A DNA stretch of 64,000 bases from Arthrobacter gallicola (GTDB taxonomy: Bacteria; Actinomycetota; Actinomycetes; Actinomycetales; Micrococcaceae). The stretch spans positions 231,561 to 295,560 of the forward strand of contig NZ_JACSQD010000005.1 of NCBI RefSeq assembly GCF_014836775.1, in the 5' to 3' direction. The notes below the pieces were generated by a model. That model was not told the origin of the DNA. It saw nothing but the letters and a program-made list of their open reading frames with translations, and did no database searches. The position numbers and the translations under genes are program-made. Of the stretch, positions 52,610 through 62,983 are shown piece after piece (position 1 is the stretch's first letter; each line of letters begins with the position of its first letter).

Positions 52610-55261
52610 CTAACCCAGGGCTTCCTTCAGCTCGGATCGGTCCGAAACGTGGAGCTTGTCGAAGATCTTACCCAGATGCCAGTCGATCGTCCGCGGAGAC
52701 AAATTGAGCTCTGCCGCGATGTCGGCCCTGGTCCTCTCTCCACCGGCCAGCCGCACCAGTTCGGTCTCGAAGCTGTTGAGCTCCTTCATCCGGCGTTCCA
52801 GGGTGTTGTCCCGGCGCAGTTTTCGGAAGCTTTTGTTCTCCACGGCAAGGGCTGACCGCGCGGCAGTTCTTCCGGTGGCAGCGACGCCCTCTGACCGGAT
52901 CAGCACGGCTGCACGGTAGGCGAACAGGTGATGCCCAAGTTCGGCGGCTCCTTCCGCAGCCCGAAGCAGCAGCGGCGCATCGTGTGAAAGACGCCCGGCA
53001 CTGTAATCGGTCAGCACGGCAGCCCAGCGGCCGCTGGCGGCCGTTGCCACACGCTGAAGCTCGACGGCGGCAGCCTCATCCCCCAGCGAGGCAGCCATAG
53101 CCAGGCAGGACAGCGCGGCGGAAACATTCGAGCGGGACAGCGACTCCTCCGCCAGCCGGCGGAGCTGACCGGCGAGCAGGACGGGGTCCTCCGCATGAGC
53201 GGCCAGCGCGCGGAAATAGGCGGTGCTGTGTTCCGGGTACCAGTCCGGACGGTGCCGGAACCGCGGGGCCATCGCCACATAGGACAGGGCGTTCTGGGTC
53301 TCGCCCCGCAGCCGGTAGGCATAGGCGGTGAGTGCGGCAGCGAGCGGCATCAGGTTCTCCGGGTCCGAATACCGCAGCTGGCTGATGCCGGGCAGCAGCA
53401 GATCCAGCGCCTCATCCGCCTGCCCCGCTGCCGCCCGGATCAGACCGGGAGCCAGTTCTCCCCCGCTGCCGCGGAAAGACCATTTCGGCCCGGCGCTGTC
53501 CACCACCGTGAGCAGCTCCAGCGCGCGCTGGAGCTCGCCTGCCGCAAAACAGGCGTAAAAGACCCGGGTCGCCAGCGCTGCCTGTTCGCGGGCGCTCATC
53601 GGTGTCTGCAGTGCCGCACTGGTCTCCTCCAGCAATTCCATGCCCTGGGCGGCTTCTCCCGTGACGGCCAGCGCCTCAGCCGCCATGGCCCGGGCCCGGG
53701 CGCGGACACCCGGCGCCACATCTGGAGCAGAAACGAGGCCAAGTAACGGCTCAACGGCATCCTTGTAGTGCCCCTCGGCAATGCACAGTTCCGCCTGTGT
53801 GAGAGTCAGCGCAGCCTCCGCTTCGGCCTTGCAGCTGCCGGTATACCCGTTCACGCGGGCGCGGACCTCCGTGCATACGGCTCCCCCGGAGCCCGTAGAC
53901 ACGGCAGCCCCGGAGCCGGCGGGCATGGTGCGCAGCAGCGCTGCCTTCAGGAGCATCAGAGCTATCCAGCTGCCATCCTCCGCGGCGTCCCCAGTCTGCT
54001 TCCACTCATGGTCCTGCAGGATTGAAAGTGCTTCGTGGTTCTCCCCCAGGGCCATCAGGGCGCGGACTTCCTCGGTCACCAGGTCCCGGCTGCGGTCCGC
54101 TGGGGCTACACACCTGGCATAGGCCAGGGCACGCCGGTGCTCACCGTTGCTGTTCGCCAGCCTGGCTGCCTGCTCCACTAGGGAAACGGGCGGCAGCGCT
54201 TCACAGGCCAGGGACCAGGCCACGTAGCCGGGAACGGCGGAGGGGTCCAGCCCATCCGGCACGTCAAGCACAGCTGATACTTCTTCCCAGAGTTCCCGGC
54301 TTCGGCCCAGCGGAACACTTCCGGTGACCACCGCCGAAAGCGTGGTGCTGCTGACGCGAACCATCGGCATGGCAGCGCCGCTGATCGACAGCGTGCCTTT
54401 TTCCTGGAGGTTGTCCAGTGCCTGCGCGTCGGCGAGTTTCAGCAGCTGGGGGAGGCTGAGCGTCCCAACGAAGGAGAGGATCTCCACGATCCGGCGTTCG
54501 GCCGCGCTCATCCGCGCCAAATCTGCTCCGACTAATTCGGCAATCGCCCCGGACCGGACATAGGGGCCGGCGGCAACCCACGCCCCGCTGACCTCCACGA
54601 GGGTTCCCGCCTCCTTTTGCTCAGCTGCCATCAGCAGGATGAACTGGGGATTTCCCTCTGTCGCGTTCCACATGGCAGCCGCTGCCCGCAGTGAGACCGG
54701 ACCTCCCAGCGTCTGTTCCATGAGTGTTTTGGTCTGCCGCAAAGTCAGGGGTTCCAGATCAACGCGCTGCAGCAGACCATCGGACCAGAGCGCGAAGAGT
54801 TCTGCCGGAGAGCTCGGCAGGTCGGTCGCGGTGACAACCACGGTGACCTCGCTGCTGCGTGCCAGCTGCGCAATCACCAGTGCCGTGGCGTCGTCAAGGT
54901 GCTGGGCGTTGAAGACACACACGAGAATAGGCCGCTGCCCGGCATGTCCGCGGAGCAGGGCGGCCAGTCTTTGAAACATGAGCAGGGGCTGCGCGGCTGT
55001 GTCGGCGGGGATGTCTTCGCCGAGCTGAGTCAAGAGCCAGGCCAGGGCACCGTAGGATGTCCGCTGGGACACCTTGGTTCCGTGGATGCTGACGACGTAG
55101 TACTCGGAGGATCCTCCCGCAACGGCCTGCGCCAGCGACGATTTCCCGATCCCCTGGGGTCCCAGGATCAGGGATCCGCGGCCCGCATCCCGTGCTGCTT
55201 CCAGGACCCGCAGACTTTCAGCGCGTCCGACCAGCCGGGCCGGTTCGGTATCCAGACTCAC
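52610..55261 (-). CDS. LuxR-family regulator with N-terminal ATPase-like domain, array member 5
   Basis: 883 residues, first gene of the array. Walker A GPQGIGKS (34-41) is intact, but the Walker B strand reads PILVCVFNAQHLDD (about 111-124), with Phe/Asn where the other members have Asp-Asp or Asp-Asn. ATP may bind without being hydrolysed. HTH LNSFETELVRLAGGERT, then SPRTIDWHLGKIFDKLHVS, is the DWH subtype, like member 3. The upstream 451 bases carry the bipartite element, an inverted repeat and a direct repeat. Confidence 0.85.
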   Translation of the reverse strand: MSLDTEPARLVGRAESLRVLEAARDAGRGSLILGPQGIGKSSLAQAVAGGSSEYYVVSIHGTKVSQRTSYGALAWLLTQLGEDIPADTAAQPLLMFQRLAALLRGHAGQRPILVCVFNAQHLDDATALVIAQLARSSEVTVVVTATDLPSSPAELFALWSDGLLQRVDLEPLTLRQTKTLMEQTLGGPVSLRAAAAMWNATEGNPQFILLMAAEQKEAGTLVEVSGAWVAAGPYVRSGAIAELVGADLARMSAAERRIVEILSFVGTLSLPQLLKLADAQALDNLQEKGTLSISGAAMPMVRVSSTTLSAVVTGSVPLGRSRELWEEVSAVLDVPDGLDPSAVPGYVAWSLACEALPPVSLVEQAARLANSNGEHRRALAYARCVAPADRSRDLVTEEVRALMALGENHEALSILQDHEWKQTGDAAEDGSWIALMLLKAALLRTMPAGSGAAVSTGSGGAVCTEVRARVNGYTGSCKAEAEAALTLTQAELCIAEGHYKDAVEPLLGLVSAPDVAPGVRARARAMAAEALAVTGEAAQGMELLEETSAALQTPMSAREQAALATRVFYACFAAGELQRALELLTVVDSAGPKWSFRGSGGELAPGLIRAAAGQADEALDLLLPGISQLRYSDPENLMPLAAALTAYAYRLRGETQNALSYVAMAPRFRHRPDWYPEHSTAYFRALAAHAEDPVLLAGQLRRLAEESLSRSNVSAALSCLAMAASLGDEAAAVELQRVATAASGRWAAVLTDYSAGRLSHDAPLLLRAAEGAAELGHHLFAYRAAVLIRSEGVAATGRTAARSALAVENKSFRKLRRDNTLERRMKELNSFETELVRLAGGERTRADIAAELNLSPRTIDWHLGKIFDKLHVSDRSELKEALG

Positions 55262-55411
55262 TCAGAGCCGGCCTGTAACTGCGCCGGCCGGTCCTGGCCA
55301 TCGGCTCTTTCTTACCACATTTAATGACCGAGCCATGACTGTCCCCCAATATGCACCCGTTAAGTGTCTAGTCCACTGGGTAGAAGGGTACGCCCCAAAT
55401 ACGTCCATAGG

Positions 55412-55436
55412 AAGGCATGCACTTTGGGCATGCCTT
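55412..55436. repeat. 9-bp inverted repeat upstream of array member 5
   Basis: AAGGCATGC (55412-55420) and GCATGCCTT (55428-55436) are perfect arms around a seven-base centre, about 150 bp before the member 5 start. There is no T-run, so an operator is more likely than a terminator. Confidence 0.55.
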
Positions 55437-55615
55437 TACGGCGAGTTTGGGTGGGGAATCAATTGTGGTTCCTTGTTGTGGAGTAGTCACCTGGAGCGTG
55501 AATAAGGGACCGACGCCGGGATGGGGGTGGCCCAGTCTCGGAGGCCTCCCGACGCCGGCCCCGCTTCAGGAGCCCGAAGGCTACGGCCAGTCTAGGCCTG
55601 GGTTAGGGGTCAAAC

Positions 55616-55670
55616 AATGCCCTGCAGGGGGCTCAGCGGCACGGGTTAACTACCCGAAAAATGCCCTGCA
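55616..55670. repeat. Two 11-bp direct repeats next to bipartite element D
   Basis: AATGCCCTGCA occurs at 55616-55626 and 55660-55670, 44 bp apart (about four helical turns). The second copy sits between the two halves of the bipartite element, so a protein bound here could block or help it. Confidence 0.5.
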
Positions 55671-55676
55671 CTACTT
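55651..55676 (-). promoter_or_regulatory. Bipartite upstream element, copy D (AAGTA-N15-CGGGTA)
   Basis: On the minus strand AAGTAG starts at 55676 and CGGGTA at 55656, the same offset as copies A-C; AAGTAG-n-GC is shared with A and B. The CGGGTA is half of a palindrome (CGGGT-n5-ACCCG). It lies about 390 bp before member 5, so either the leader is long or the site is an upstream regulator site. Confidence 0.55.
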
Positions 55677-55712
55677 GCATGCTTTGACATGGGGCTTTAC
55701 CGCCCGAGGGCC

Positions 55713-56297
55713 TCAGGAGGCGGTGTGGAACTTCTGCTGGGCCGCGGTCAGCCCTTCGGAAATGAGGATTTCCAGTGCATCGGCTGCATCGGATATCAGG
55801 AAGGGGAGCTCTTTTGCCTCGGCTGATCCGAAATCCTTCAAGACATAATCGGCGGTGTCCATCCGGCCGGGCGGACGTCCCACCCCAACCCGGAGCCGGA
55901 GGTAATCCTTGGTCCCCAGCGCCTTGCTGATATCCCGCAGGCCGTTGTGCCCGCCTTCACCGCCGCCGAGCTTGAGCTTGACGGTATTAAAGGGGATATC
56001 GATCTCGTCGTGCACGGCGATGACCTGGGCTGGATCGATTCCGTAGAAGCGGGCCAGCGCGGACACAGGCCCGCCGGAGAGATTCATGTACGTCATGGGC
56101 TTGGCCAGCACGACCCGCGGGCCGCCAAGCGAGATCCGCCCTTCGGCTACCTGGGCGCGTGCCTTGTGCGTCTTGAAGCGGGCGCCCATGCGGGCGGCGG
56201 CCTCATCCAGGACCATCTGGCCGATGTTGTGCCGGTTACGGCTGTAGCCGGGCCCGGGGTTTCCGAGCCCGGCTACAAGCCAGGTGTTGCTGTTCAC
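55713..56297 (-). CDS. pth: Peptidyl-tRNA hydrolase
   Basis: 194 residues, GTG start. It frees tRNA from peptidyl-tRNA. Family signatures are LVAGLGNPGPGYSRNRHNIGQM (split here as LVAGLGNPGPGY and RHNIG with the catalytic His), KPMTYMNLSG with the catalytic-site Asn, VHDEIDIPF with the Asp, and GGGEGGHNGLRD. Length is normal. It is the last of the rplY-pth pair, with 89 bases between them. Confidence 0.95.
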   Translation of the reverse strand: MNSNTWLVAGLGNPGPGYSRNRHNIGQMVLDEAAARMGARFKTHKARAQVAEGRISLGGPRVVLAKPMTYMNLSGGPVSALARFYGIDPAQVIAVHDEIDIPFNTVKLKLGGGEGGHNGLRDISKALGTKDYLRLRVGVGRPPGRMDTADYVLKDFGSAEAKELPFLISDAADALEILISEGLTAAQQKFHTAS

Positions 56298-56386
56298 AGG
56301 TGGGACTGCTCCTTGAACTGGTTCCGAATGATGCCGGCCGGCTCAGTCCAGGAGTTCAGGCCCCGGCAAACCGTAGTGGAAGAGGC

Positions 56387-56986
56387 TTAGGCCTCTGCAG
56401 CTGCGGGAGCTTCTGCAGCGGCTTCCTCGGAGGTCTCGCCCAGGTCCTGGACAGTCGGCTCGGAGACGTTGACAACCATGGTTTCCGGGTCCAGCAGCAG
56501 TTCAACGCCAGCCGGCAGGTCGATGTCGCCTGCGGTGATGTGCTCGCCGGCCGTGCGGCCTTCGACGCTGACCTTGATGGTCTCGGGGAGGTTGGTGGCG
56601 TCAGCGGAAACCAGGACGGTGTTGGCTTCCTGGTTGAAGACGGCGCCCGGAGCAACTTCGCCCTCAACGTGGACGTTGACCTCAACCTCAACCTTTTCGC
56701 CCTTGCGGACGGTCAGCAGGTCGATGTGCTCGATGATCTGCTTGATCGGGTCGCGCTGGATGTCCTTGGCCAGGGCCAGGTGGGATTCGCCGTCGACGTC
56801 GATGGTCAGCAGTGCGTTCGGGGTGCGGACGGCCAGGGTGGTTGCCTTGGCGGGCAGCAGGATGTGCATCACGTCGGCGCCGTGGCCGTAGATGACTGCG
56901 GGGATCTTGCCGGCAACGCGGGCCTTGCGGGCTGCGCCCTTGCCGAAGTCGGTGCGGGTGGTGGCTGCAAGCTTCTGGTCAGACAT
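56387..56986 (-). CDS. rplY: 50S ribosomal protein L25 (CTC/TL5 form)
   Basis: 199 residues: an N-terminal L25 domain that binds 5S rRNA (about 1-95, FGKGAARKARVAGKIPAV, GHGAD) and the C-terminal TL5/CTC beta domain (about 100-180). A short Glu/Ala-rich tail follows. CAGGAG lies before the ATG. The prs-rplY-pth order is conserved in actinobacteria. Confidence 0.95.
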   Translation of the reverse strand: MSDQKLAATTRTDFGKGAARKARVAGKIPAVIYGHGADVMHILLPAKATTLAVRTPNALLTIDVDGESHLALAKDIQRDPIKQIIEHIDLLTVRKGEKVEVEVNVHVEGEVAPGAVFNQEANTVLVSADATNLPETIKVSVEGRTAGEHITAGDIDLPAGVELLLDPETMVVNVSEPTVQDLGETSEEAAAEAPAAAEA

Positions 56987-57186
56987 AACAAACTCCTGTT
57001 GTGGTTCTTCCGTAATGGCTTTTAGTTGCCTATCCGGCGCCGGTATCGGAACGAACCAGCTGCGAAACCGCGTCCGTGGGACTGCGGTGCAGTTGAGAAG
57101 TTGCCAGCCACCGTCGATAACGGAGTACCTCCGGATTTTTCCGGGGCCTCCCTCGCCTAGGCATCGCTGACAATCCTACCGCATCC

Positions 57187-57206
57187 GGCGGGCCTTTCGG
57201 CCCGCC
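57187..57206 (-). terminator. GC-rich hairpin after prs
   Basis: GGCGGGCC and GGCCCGCC pair perfectly; read on the minus strand the loop is GAAA, a stable tetraloop. It lies nine bases past the prs stop. No T-run follows, so it may terminate weakly or stabilise the mRNA end. Confidence 0.6.
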
Positions 57207-57215
57207 GTCGTACGG

Positions 57216-58199
57216 CTAGGCCTTGCCGTCGAAGAGGCTCGTGACCGATCCGTCTTCGAAGACTTCGCGGACGGCCCGGGCGATCAGCGGAGCGATGGAG
57301 AGCACGGTGAGCTGTTCGAACCGCTTATTCACCGGGATGGGCAGGGTGTTGGTGACTACCACTTCGCGGGCACCGGACTCGGCCAGTGTGCGCGCCGCCG
57401 GATCGGAGAACACGGCATGCGTGGCGGCGATGATGACGTCCTTGGCACCGGCTTCCTTCAGCACGCGCACGGCGCCGGCGATTGTTCCGCCGGTGTCGAT
57501 CATGTCGTCAATCAGGACACAGGTGCGGCCGTCGACCTGACCCACGACCTGCTTGGAGACGGCCTGGTTGGGGACGGTGAGGTCCCGGCTCTTGTGCACG
57601 AAGGCCAGCGGAGCCCCGCCCAGGCGCTCGGCCCACTGCTCGGCCACGCGGACGCGCCCGGTATCCGGGGAGACCACGGTGACGTTGCTGACATCCACGC
57701 GGGTGCGGATGTAGTCGGCCAGCAGCGGAATGGCCATCAGGTGGTCAACCGGGCCGTCGAAGAAGCCCTGGATCTGCGAGGTGTGCAGGTCCACGCTCAT
57801 GATCCGGTCAGCGCCGGCGGTCTTGTACAGGTCTGCGATCAGCCGGGCGGAAATGGGCTCGCGGCCGCGGCCCTTCTTGTCCTGGCGGGCATACGGGTAG
57901 AACGGGGAAACCACGGTGATGCGCTGGGCCGAGGCACGCTTGAGCGCGTCGATCATGATCAGCTGTTCCATCAGCCAGTTGTTCAACGGCGCCGGGTGGG
58001 CCTGGATCACAAAGGCATCGGTGCCGCGGACGCTCTCGCCGGGACGGACGTAGATCTCACCGTTGGCGAAGTCATACGCGGCCAGCGGCAGCAGGTCCGT
58101 ATCCAGACACTTGGCTATCTCCTCAGCCAGCTCTGGGTGAGCCCGTCCTGTGGCTAGGACAAGCTTCTTTTCACCCTTGGAGGTGATTTCGCTGCTCAT
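57216..58199 (-). CDS. prs: Ribose-phosphate pyrophosphokinase (PRPP synthetase)
   Basis: 327 residues, class I. It makes PRPP from ribose-5-phosphate and ATP. It has the ATP-binding flexible loop region (YPYARQDKKGRGREPIS), the metal-binding VDLHTSQIQGFF, and the PRPP loop CVLIDDMIDTGGT. Start ATG overlaps the glmU stop (ATGA); this glmU-prs order is usual in Gram-positives. Confidence 0.96.
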   Translation of the reverse strand: MSSEITSKGEKKLVLATGRAHPELAEEIAKCLDTDLLPLAAYDFANGEIYVRPGESVRGTDAFVIQAHPAPLNNWLMEQLIMIDALKRASAQRITVVSPFYPYARQDKKGRGREPISARLIADLYKTAGADRIMSVDLHTSQIQGFFDGPVDHLMAIPLLADYIRTRVDVSNVTVVSPDTGRVRVAEQWAERLGGAPLAFVHKSRDLTVPNQAVSKQVVGQVDGRTCVLIDDMIDTGGTIAGAVRVLKEAGAKDVIIAATHAVFSDPAARTLAESGAREVVVTNTLPIPVNKRFEQLTVLSIAPLIARAVREVFEDGSVTSLFDGKA

Positions 58200-59713
58200 T
58201 CGTGGTCGCTTTCTCGCGTGGGGTTATCTGTACCGGAGAGGGAAGAATGTGTCTGCGCAGCTTCCGCTGCGCGGGCGGCTGCGGAGTCCGGACGGTTGGC
58301 CGGCACCCAGCCTTCCAGGTTGCGCTGCGGGGCAACGTTGATGGCCAGCGAGCCCGCGGGAACATCCTTGCGGATCACCGTCCCGGCTCCACTGTACGCT
58401 CCGTCGCCCACCGTAACGGGGGCCACGTACATGTTGTCGCTGCCCATGCGCACGTGCGAACCCACGGTGGTGTGGTGTTTCTTTTCGCCGTCGTAGTTCA
58501 CGAAAACGGAGGCAGCGCCGATGTTCGAGTGCTCGCCGATGGTTGCGTCCCCCACGTAAGTGAGGTGCGGCACCTTGGAACCGGTGCCGATCCGGGCGTT
58601 TTTGGTCTCCACGAAGGTGCCGATCTTCCCGCGCTCCCCCAGCCGGGTGCCGGGCCGCAGGTAGGCAAAGGGCCCGACGTCGGCCCCTGCCCCGATCTGC
58701 GCGTCCGAACCGTGGGTGCGGATCACTGTGGCGCCTTCACCGACCACAACGTTGGTGAGGGTGGTGTCCGGGCCGACGACGGCGTCGCGCGCTATGTGGG
58801 TGGTGCCGTGGAGCTGGGTGCCGGGCAGGACGGTGACGTCCTCCTCCAGGGTGACCGTTGAATCGATCCACGTGGTTGCGGGATCCGTCACGGTGACGCC
58901 GGCACGCATCCAGGCGTCCAGGATGCGCCGATTGTGTTCCGCGTTCAGGGCTGCCAGCTGCACCCGGTCATTCGCTCCTTCAACCTGCCACTGGTCAGTG
59001 GTGACGACGGCGGCTACCCGGCCGCCCGCCTCACGGGCGATGGCAAGGACGTCCGTCAGGTACATCTCGCCCTGGGCGTTGCCGGTGCTGACCTGGGCGA
59101 GGGCGGAACGGAGCACGGCTGCGTCGAAAGCGTAGATACCGGAGTTGATTTCATTGACTGCACGCTCCGCGGCGTCTGCGTCCTTGTGTTCCACGATCCC
59201 GGTGACGGTGCCGTCGGCGGCGCGGATGATGCGCCCGTAGCCGGTGGGGTCGTCCACCCGGGCTGTCAGGACGGTGACGGCGTTGGAGTCCGCACCATGG
59301 ACGGCAACCAGTTCGCGCAGCGTGGCCGGTTCCAGCAGCGGCACGTCACCGTAGGTCACCACAACGGTGCCCTCGAGCGGAGCTGCCGCGTCAATGGCTT
59401 CAACGGCTGCCTGGACGGCGCGGCCGGTTCCAGGAACCTCATCCTGGTCCACGATCAGCGCTCCCGGCTGCAGCTCTGCAACCCGTTCAGCAACCCGGTC
59501 CCGTTCATGACGGACCACAACGGCAAGTATCCGCGGGTGCAGGGCCTGCGCGGCGTTCAGGGCGTGTCCGATCATCGGTACCCCGCCAACCGGGTGGAGG
59601 ATTTTCGGTGTCCGGGACTTCATCCGGGTGCCTGCCCCGGCGGCCAGGACAATGACGGCGGCAGGACCGGCCCCAGTGTTCGTTCCGGTACCCTGCGTAT
59701 CCTGCATGCTCAC
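58196..59713 (-). CDS. glmU: Bifunctional GlmU (GlcN-1-P acetyltransferase / GlcNAc-1-P uridylyltransferase)
   Basis: 505 residues, longer than the ~455 of E. coli because of a low-complexity C-terminal tail (about 475-505). The N-terminal uridylyltransferase has VLAAGAGTRMKSRTPKILH and VTYGDVPLLEP. The C-terminal hexapeptide-repeat acetyltransferase runs about 255-460, with FVNYDGEKKHHTTVG and the catalytic His in that segment. It makes UDP-GlcNAc, the precursor of peptidoglycan and probably of some EPS sugars. GTG at 59713 or ATG at 59707. Confidence 0.95.
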   Translation of the reverse strand: MSMQDTQGTGTNTGAGPAAVIVLAAGAGTRMKSRTPKILHPVGGVPMIGHALNAAQALHPRILAVVVRHERDRVAERVAELQPGALIVDQDEVPGTGRAVQAAVEAIDAAAPLEGTVVVTYGDVPLLEPATLRELVAVHGADSNAVTVLTARVDDPTGYGRIIRAADGTVTGIVEHKDADAAERAVNEINSGIYAFDAAVLRSALAQVSTGNAQGEMYLTDVLAIAREAGGRVAAVVTTDQWQVEGANDRVQLAALNAEHNRRILDAWMRAGVTVTDPATTWIDSTVTLEEDVTVLPGTQLHGTTHIARDAVVGPDTTLTNVVVGEGATVIRTHGSDAQIGAGADVGPFAYLRPGTRLGERGKIGTFVETKNARIGTGSKVPHLTYVGDATIGEHSNIGAASVFVNYDGEKKHHTTVGSHVRMGSDNMYVAPVTVGDGAYSGAGTVIRKDVPAGSLAINVAPQRNLEGWVPANRPDSAAARAAEAAQTHSSLSGTDNPTRESDHE

Positions 59714-59800
59714 GAAAAAGCGCTCCTACACGTTGTCCGGCCAGGGGTCCCGGCGGCGTCTTCTGCCTCCATGTGTCCCAGTGCGGCGACCAGCTTTGCG

Positions 59801-59872
59801 TTCCGCCCATAGGATTCGAACCTATACTCCACGGCTCCAAAGGCCGGGGTGCTGCCATTACACCAGGGCGGA
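59801..59872 (-). tRNA. tRNA-Gln (UUG)
   Basis: The minus strand folds as a 72-base tRNA: acceptor TCCGCCC/GGGCGGA, a D arm containing GTGTAATGGCAGCAC, anticodon loop CTTTGGA with anticodon TTG (Gln, CAA), and T arm with GGTTCGAATCC. CCA is not encoded. Its place just upstream of glmU is common in actinobacteria. Confidence 0.92.
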
Positions 59873-59990
59873 AAGTCCGCAGCTCCCGCTGCACACAAGA
59901 GATAAGTTTGCCACGTGTTCAGGTTCCTCCGCGACTTGGGTTCCCAGGTCCGCCCAGCCTTCCGTCCGGGCGGATGCGTAGACTGGGACG

Positions 59991-61085
59991 GTGGCGAGAA
60001 CAACAGCGGCGCGCTCACGGCCGCGCATGACCGGAACCCAGCGCCGGGCGCAGCTGATCGGCGTTGCACGGTCCCTGTTTGCACTGCGTGGGCTCGAAGG
60101 AGCCACGATCGAAGATATTGCCGCGGGTGCGGGAGTCTCCAAACCTGTGGTTTATGAGCATTTCGGCTCCAAGGAAGCGCTGTACACCGAGGTGGTGGAC
60201 ACCGAGTTCAACCGCCTGCTGGCCGCGGTCACCGAAGCGCTGGGGGCCGACGCCGGTCCCCGGGTCCTGCTGGAACGGGCCGCCTATTCGCTGCTGGACT
60301 ACATTGAAAACCACACCGACGGTTTCCGGATCCTGGTCCGGGACGCGCCGCCGTCGCAGCCCGAGGGCACCTTTTCCACGCTGCTCTCCCGGATCGCCGC
60401 GGACGTGGAGCACATCCTGGCCAAGGAGTTCAGCAGCCGGGGGCTGCGTGCGGAGATGGGCGGAATGTATGCCCAGATGCTGGTCGGTATGGTCGCGATG
60501 ACCGGGCAGTGGTGGCTCGATGCGCGCTCCCCCGACAAGGCCACCGTGGCCGCGCACCTGGTCAACCTTTCCTGGAATGGCCTCACCGGCCTTCAGGAAG
60601 CCCCGGTGCTGGAGCACATCCCCGGCGGTATGCCGGGAGGAGCGCCCACGGTCCTGACACTTTCCGCCGTCCTGGTGCACGACTCCGAAGGACGGATCCT
60701 GCTGGTCCGCAAGCGCGGAACACATCGCTTTATGCAGCCCGGCGGCAAACTGGAGCCCGGGGAGGACTTCCTTCAGGCAGCCGCCCGCGAGGTCAACGAG
60801 GAGCTGGGGCTCCGGGTGGCGGCTGCGGATCTGGCAGATATCGGCCACTGGTACGGTCCCGCGGCGAATGAAGCCAACACGTTCATTGACGCCGGACTGT
60901 TTTCCCTGAACCTGCCGGGGCCTTTCGGCAGCGGCGCCGATCCCGCTCCGCAGGCCGCCGCGGAGATCGAAGAGACCCTGTGGCTGACCCCGGCCGAGGC
61001 CTTCGCGCGGACGGATCTTTCTCCGCTGCTGCGCGATCATCTTCTGCCGCAGCTGCTGGCCGGGGAAACCGAACCGCCCGGGTAG
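59991..61085 (+). CDS. TetR-Nudix fusion: TetR regulator joined to Nudix hydrolase
   Basis: 364 residues in one open frame. Residues about 1-210 are a TetR/AcrR regulator: HTH TIEDIAAGAGVSKPVVYEHFGS and a helical ligand domain ending near NGLTGLQEAPVLEHIPGG. Residues about 220-360 are a Nudix hydrolase with a perfect Nudix box (GX5EX7REUXEEXGU) at GKLEPGEDFLQAAAREVNEE, continuing LGL. The join is a short Gly/Pro linker without an internal stop. The protein may tie DNA binding to hydrolysis or sensing of a nucleotide-linked metabolite (inference). GTG start; it ends directly against the ABC-F gene, which is convergent. Confidence 0.85.
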   Translation: MARTTAARSRPRMTGTQRRAQLIGVARSLFALRGLEGATIEDIAAGAGVSKPVVYEHFGSKEALYTEVVDTEFNRLLAAVTEALGADAGPRVLLERAAYSLLDYIENHTDGFRILVRDAPPSQPEGTFSTLLSRIAADVEHILAKEFSSRGLRAEMGGMYAQMLVGMVAMTGQWWLDARSPDKATVAAHLVNLSWNGLTGLQEAPVLEHIPGGMPGGAPTVLTLSAVLVHDSEGRILLVRKRGTHRFMQPGGKLEPGEDFLQAAAREVNEELGLRVAAADLADIGHWYGPAANEANTFIDAGLFSLNLPGPFGSGADPAPQAAAEIEETLWLTPAEAFARTDLSPLLRDHLLPQLLAGETEPPG

Positions 61086-62960
<1,875 letters not shown>

Positions 62961-62983
62961 TCGGAACTACTTTCTTCGGTGGT

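Larger units (their letters stand above)
55262..55712. other. 451-bp regulatory region before the LuxR array
   Basis: It lies between pth and array member 5, both on the minus strand. It contains the bipartite element copy D, a palindrome CGGGTTAACTACCCG overlapping it, two copies of an 11-bp direct repeat, and a 9-bp inverted repeat nearer the gene. I see no convincing protein frame. Confidence 0.5.
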
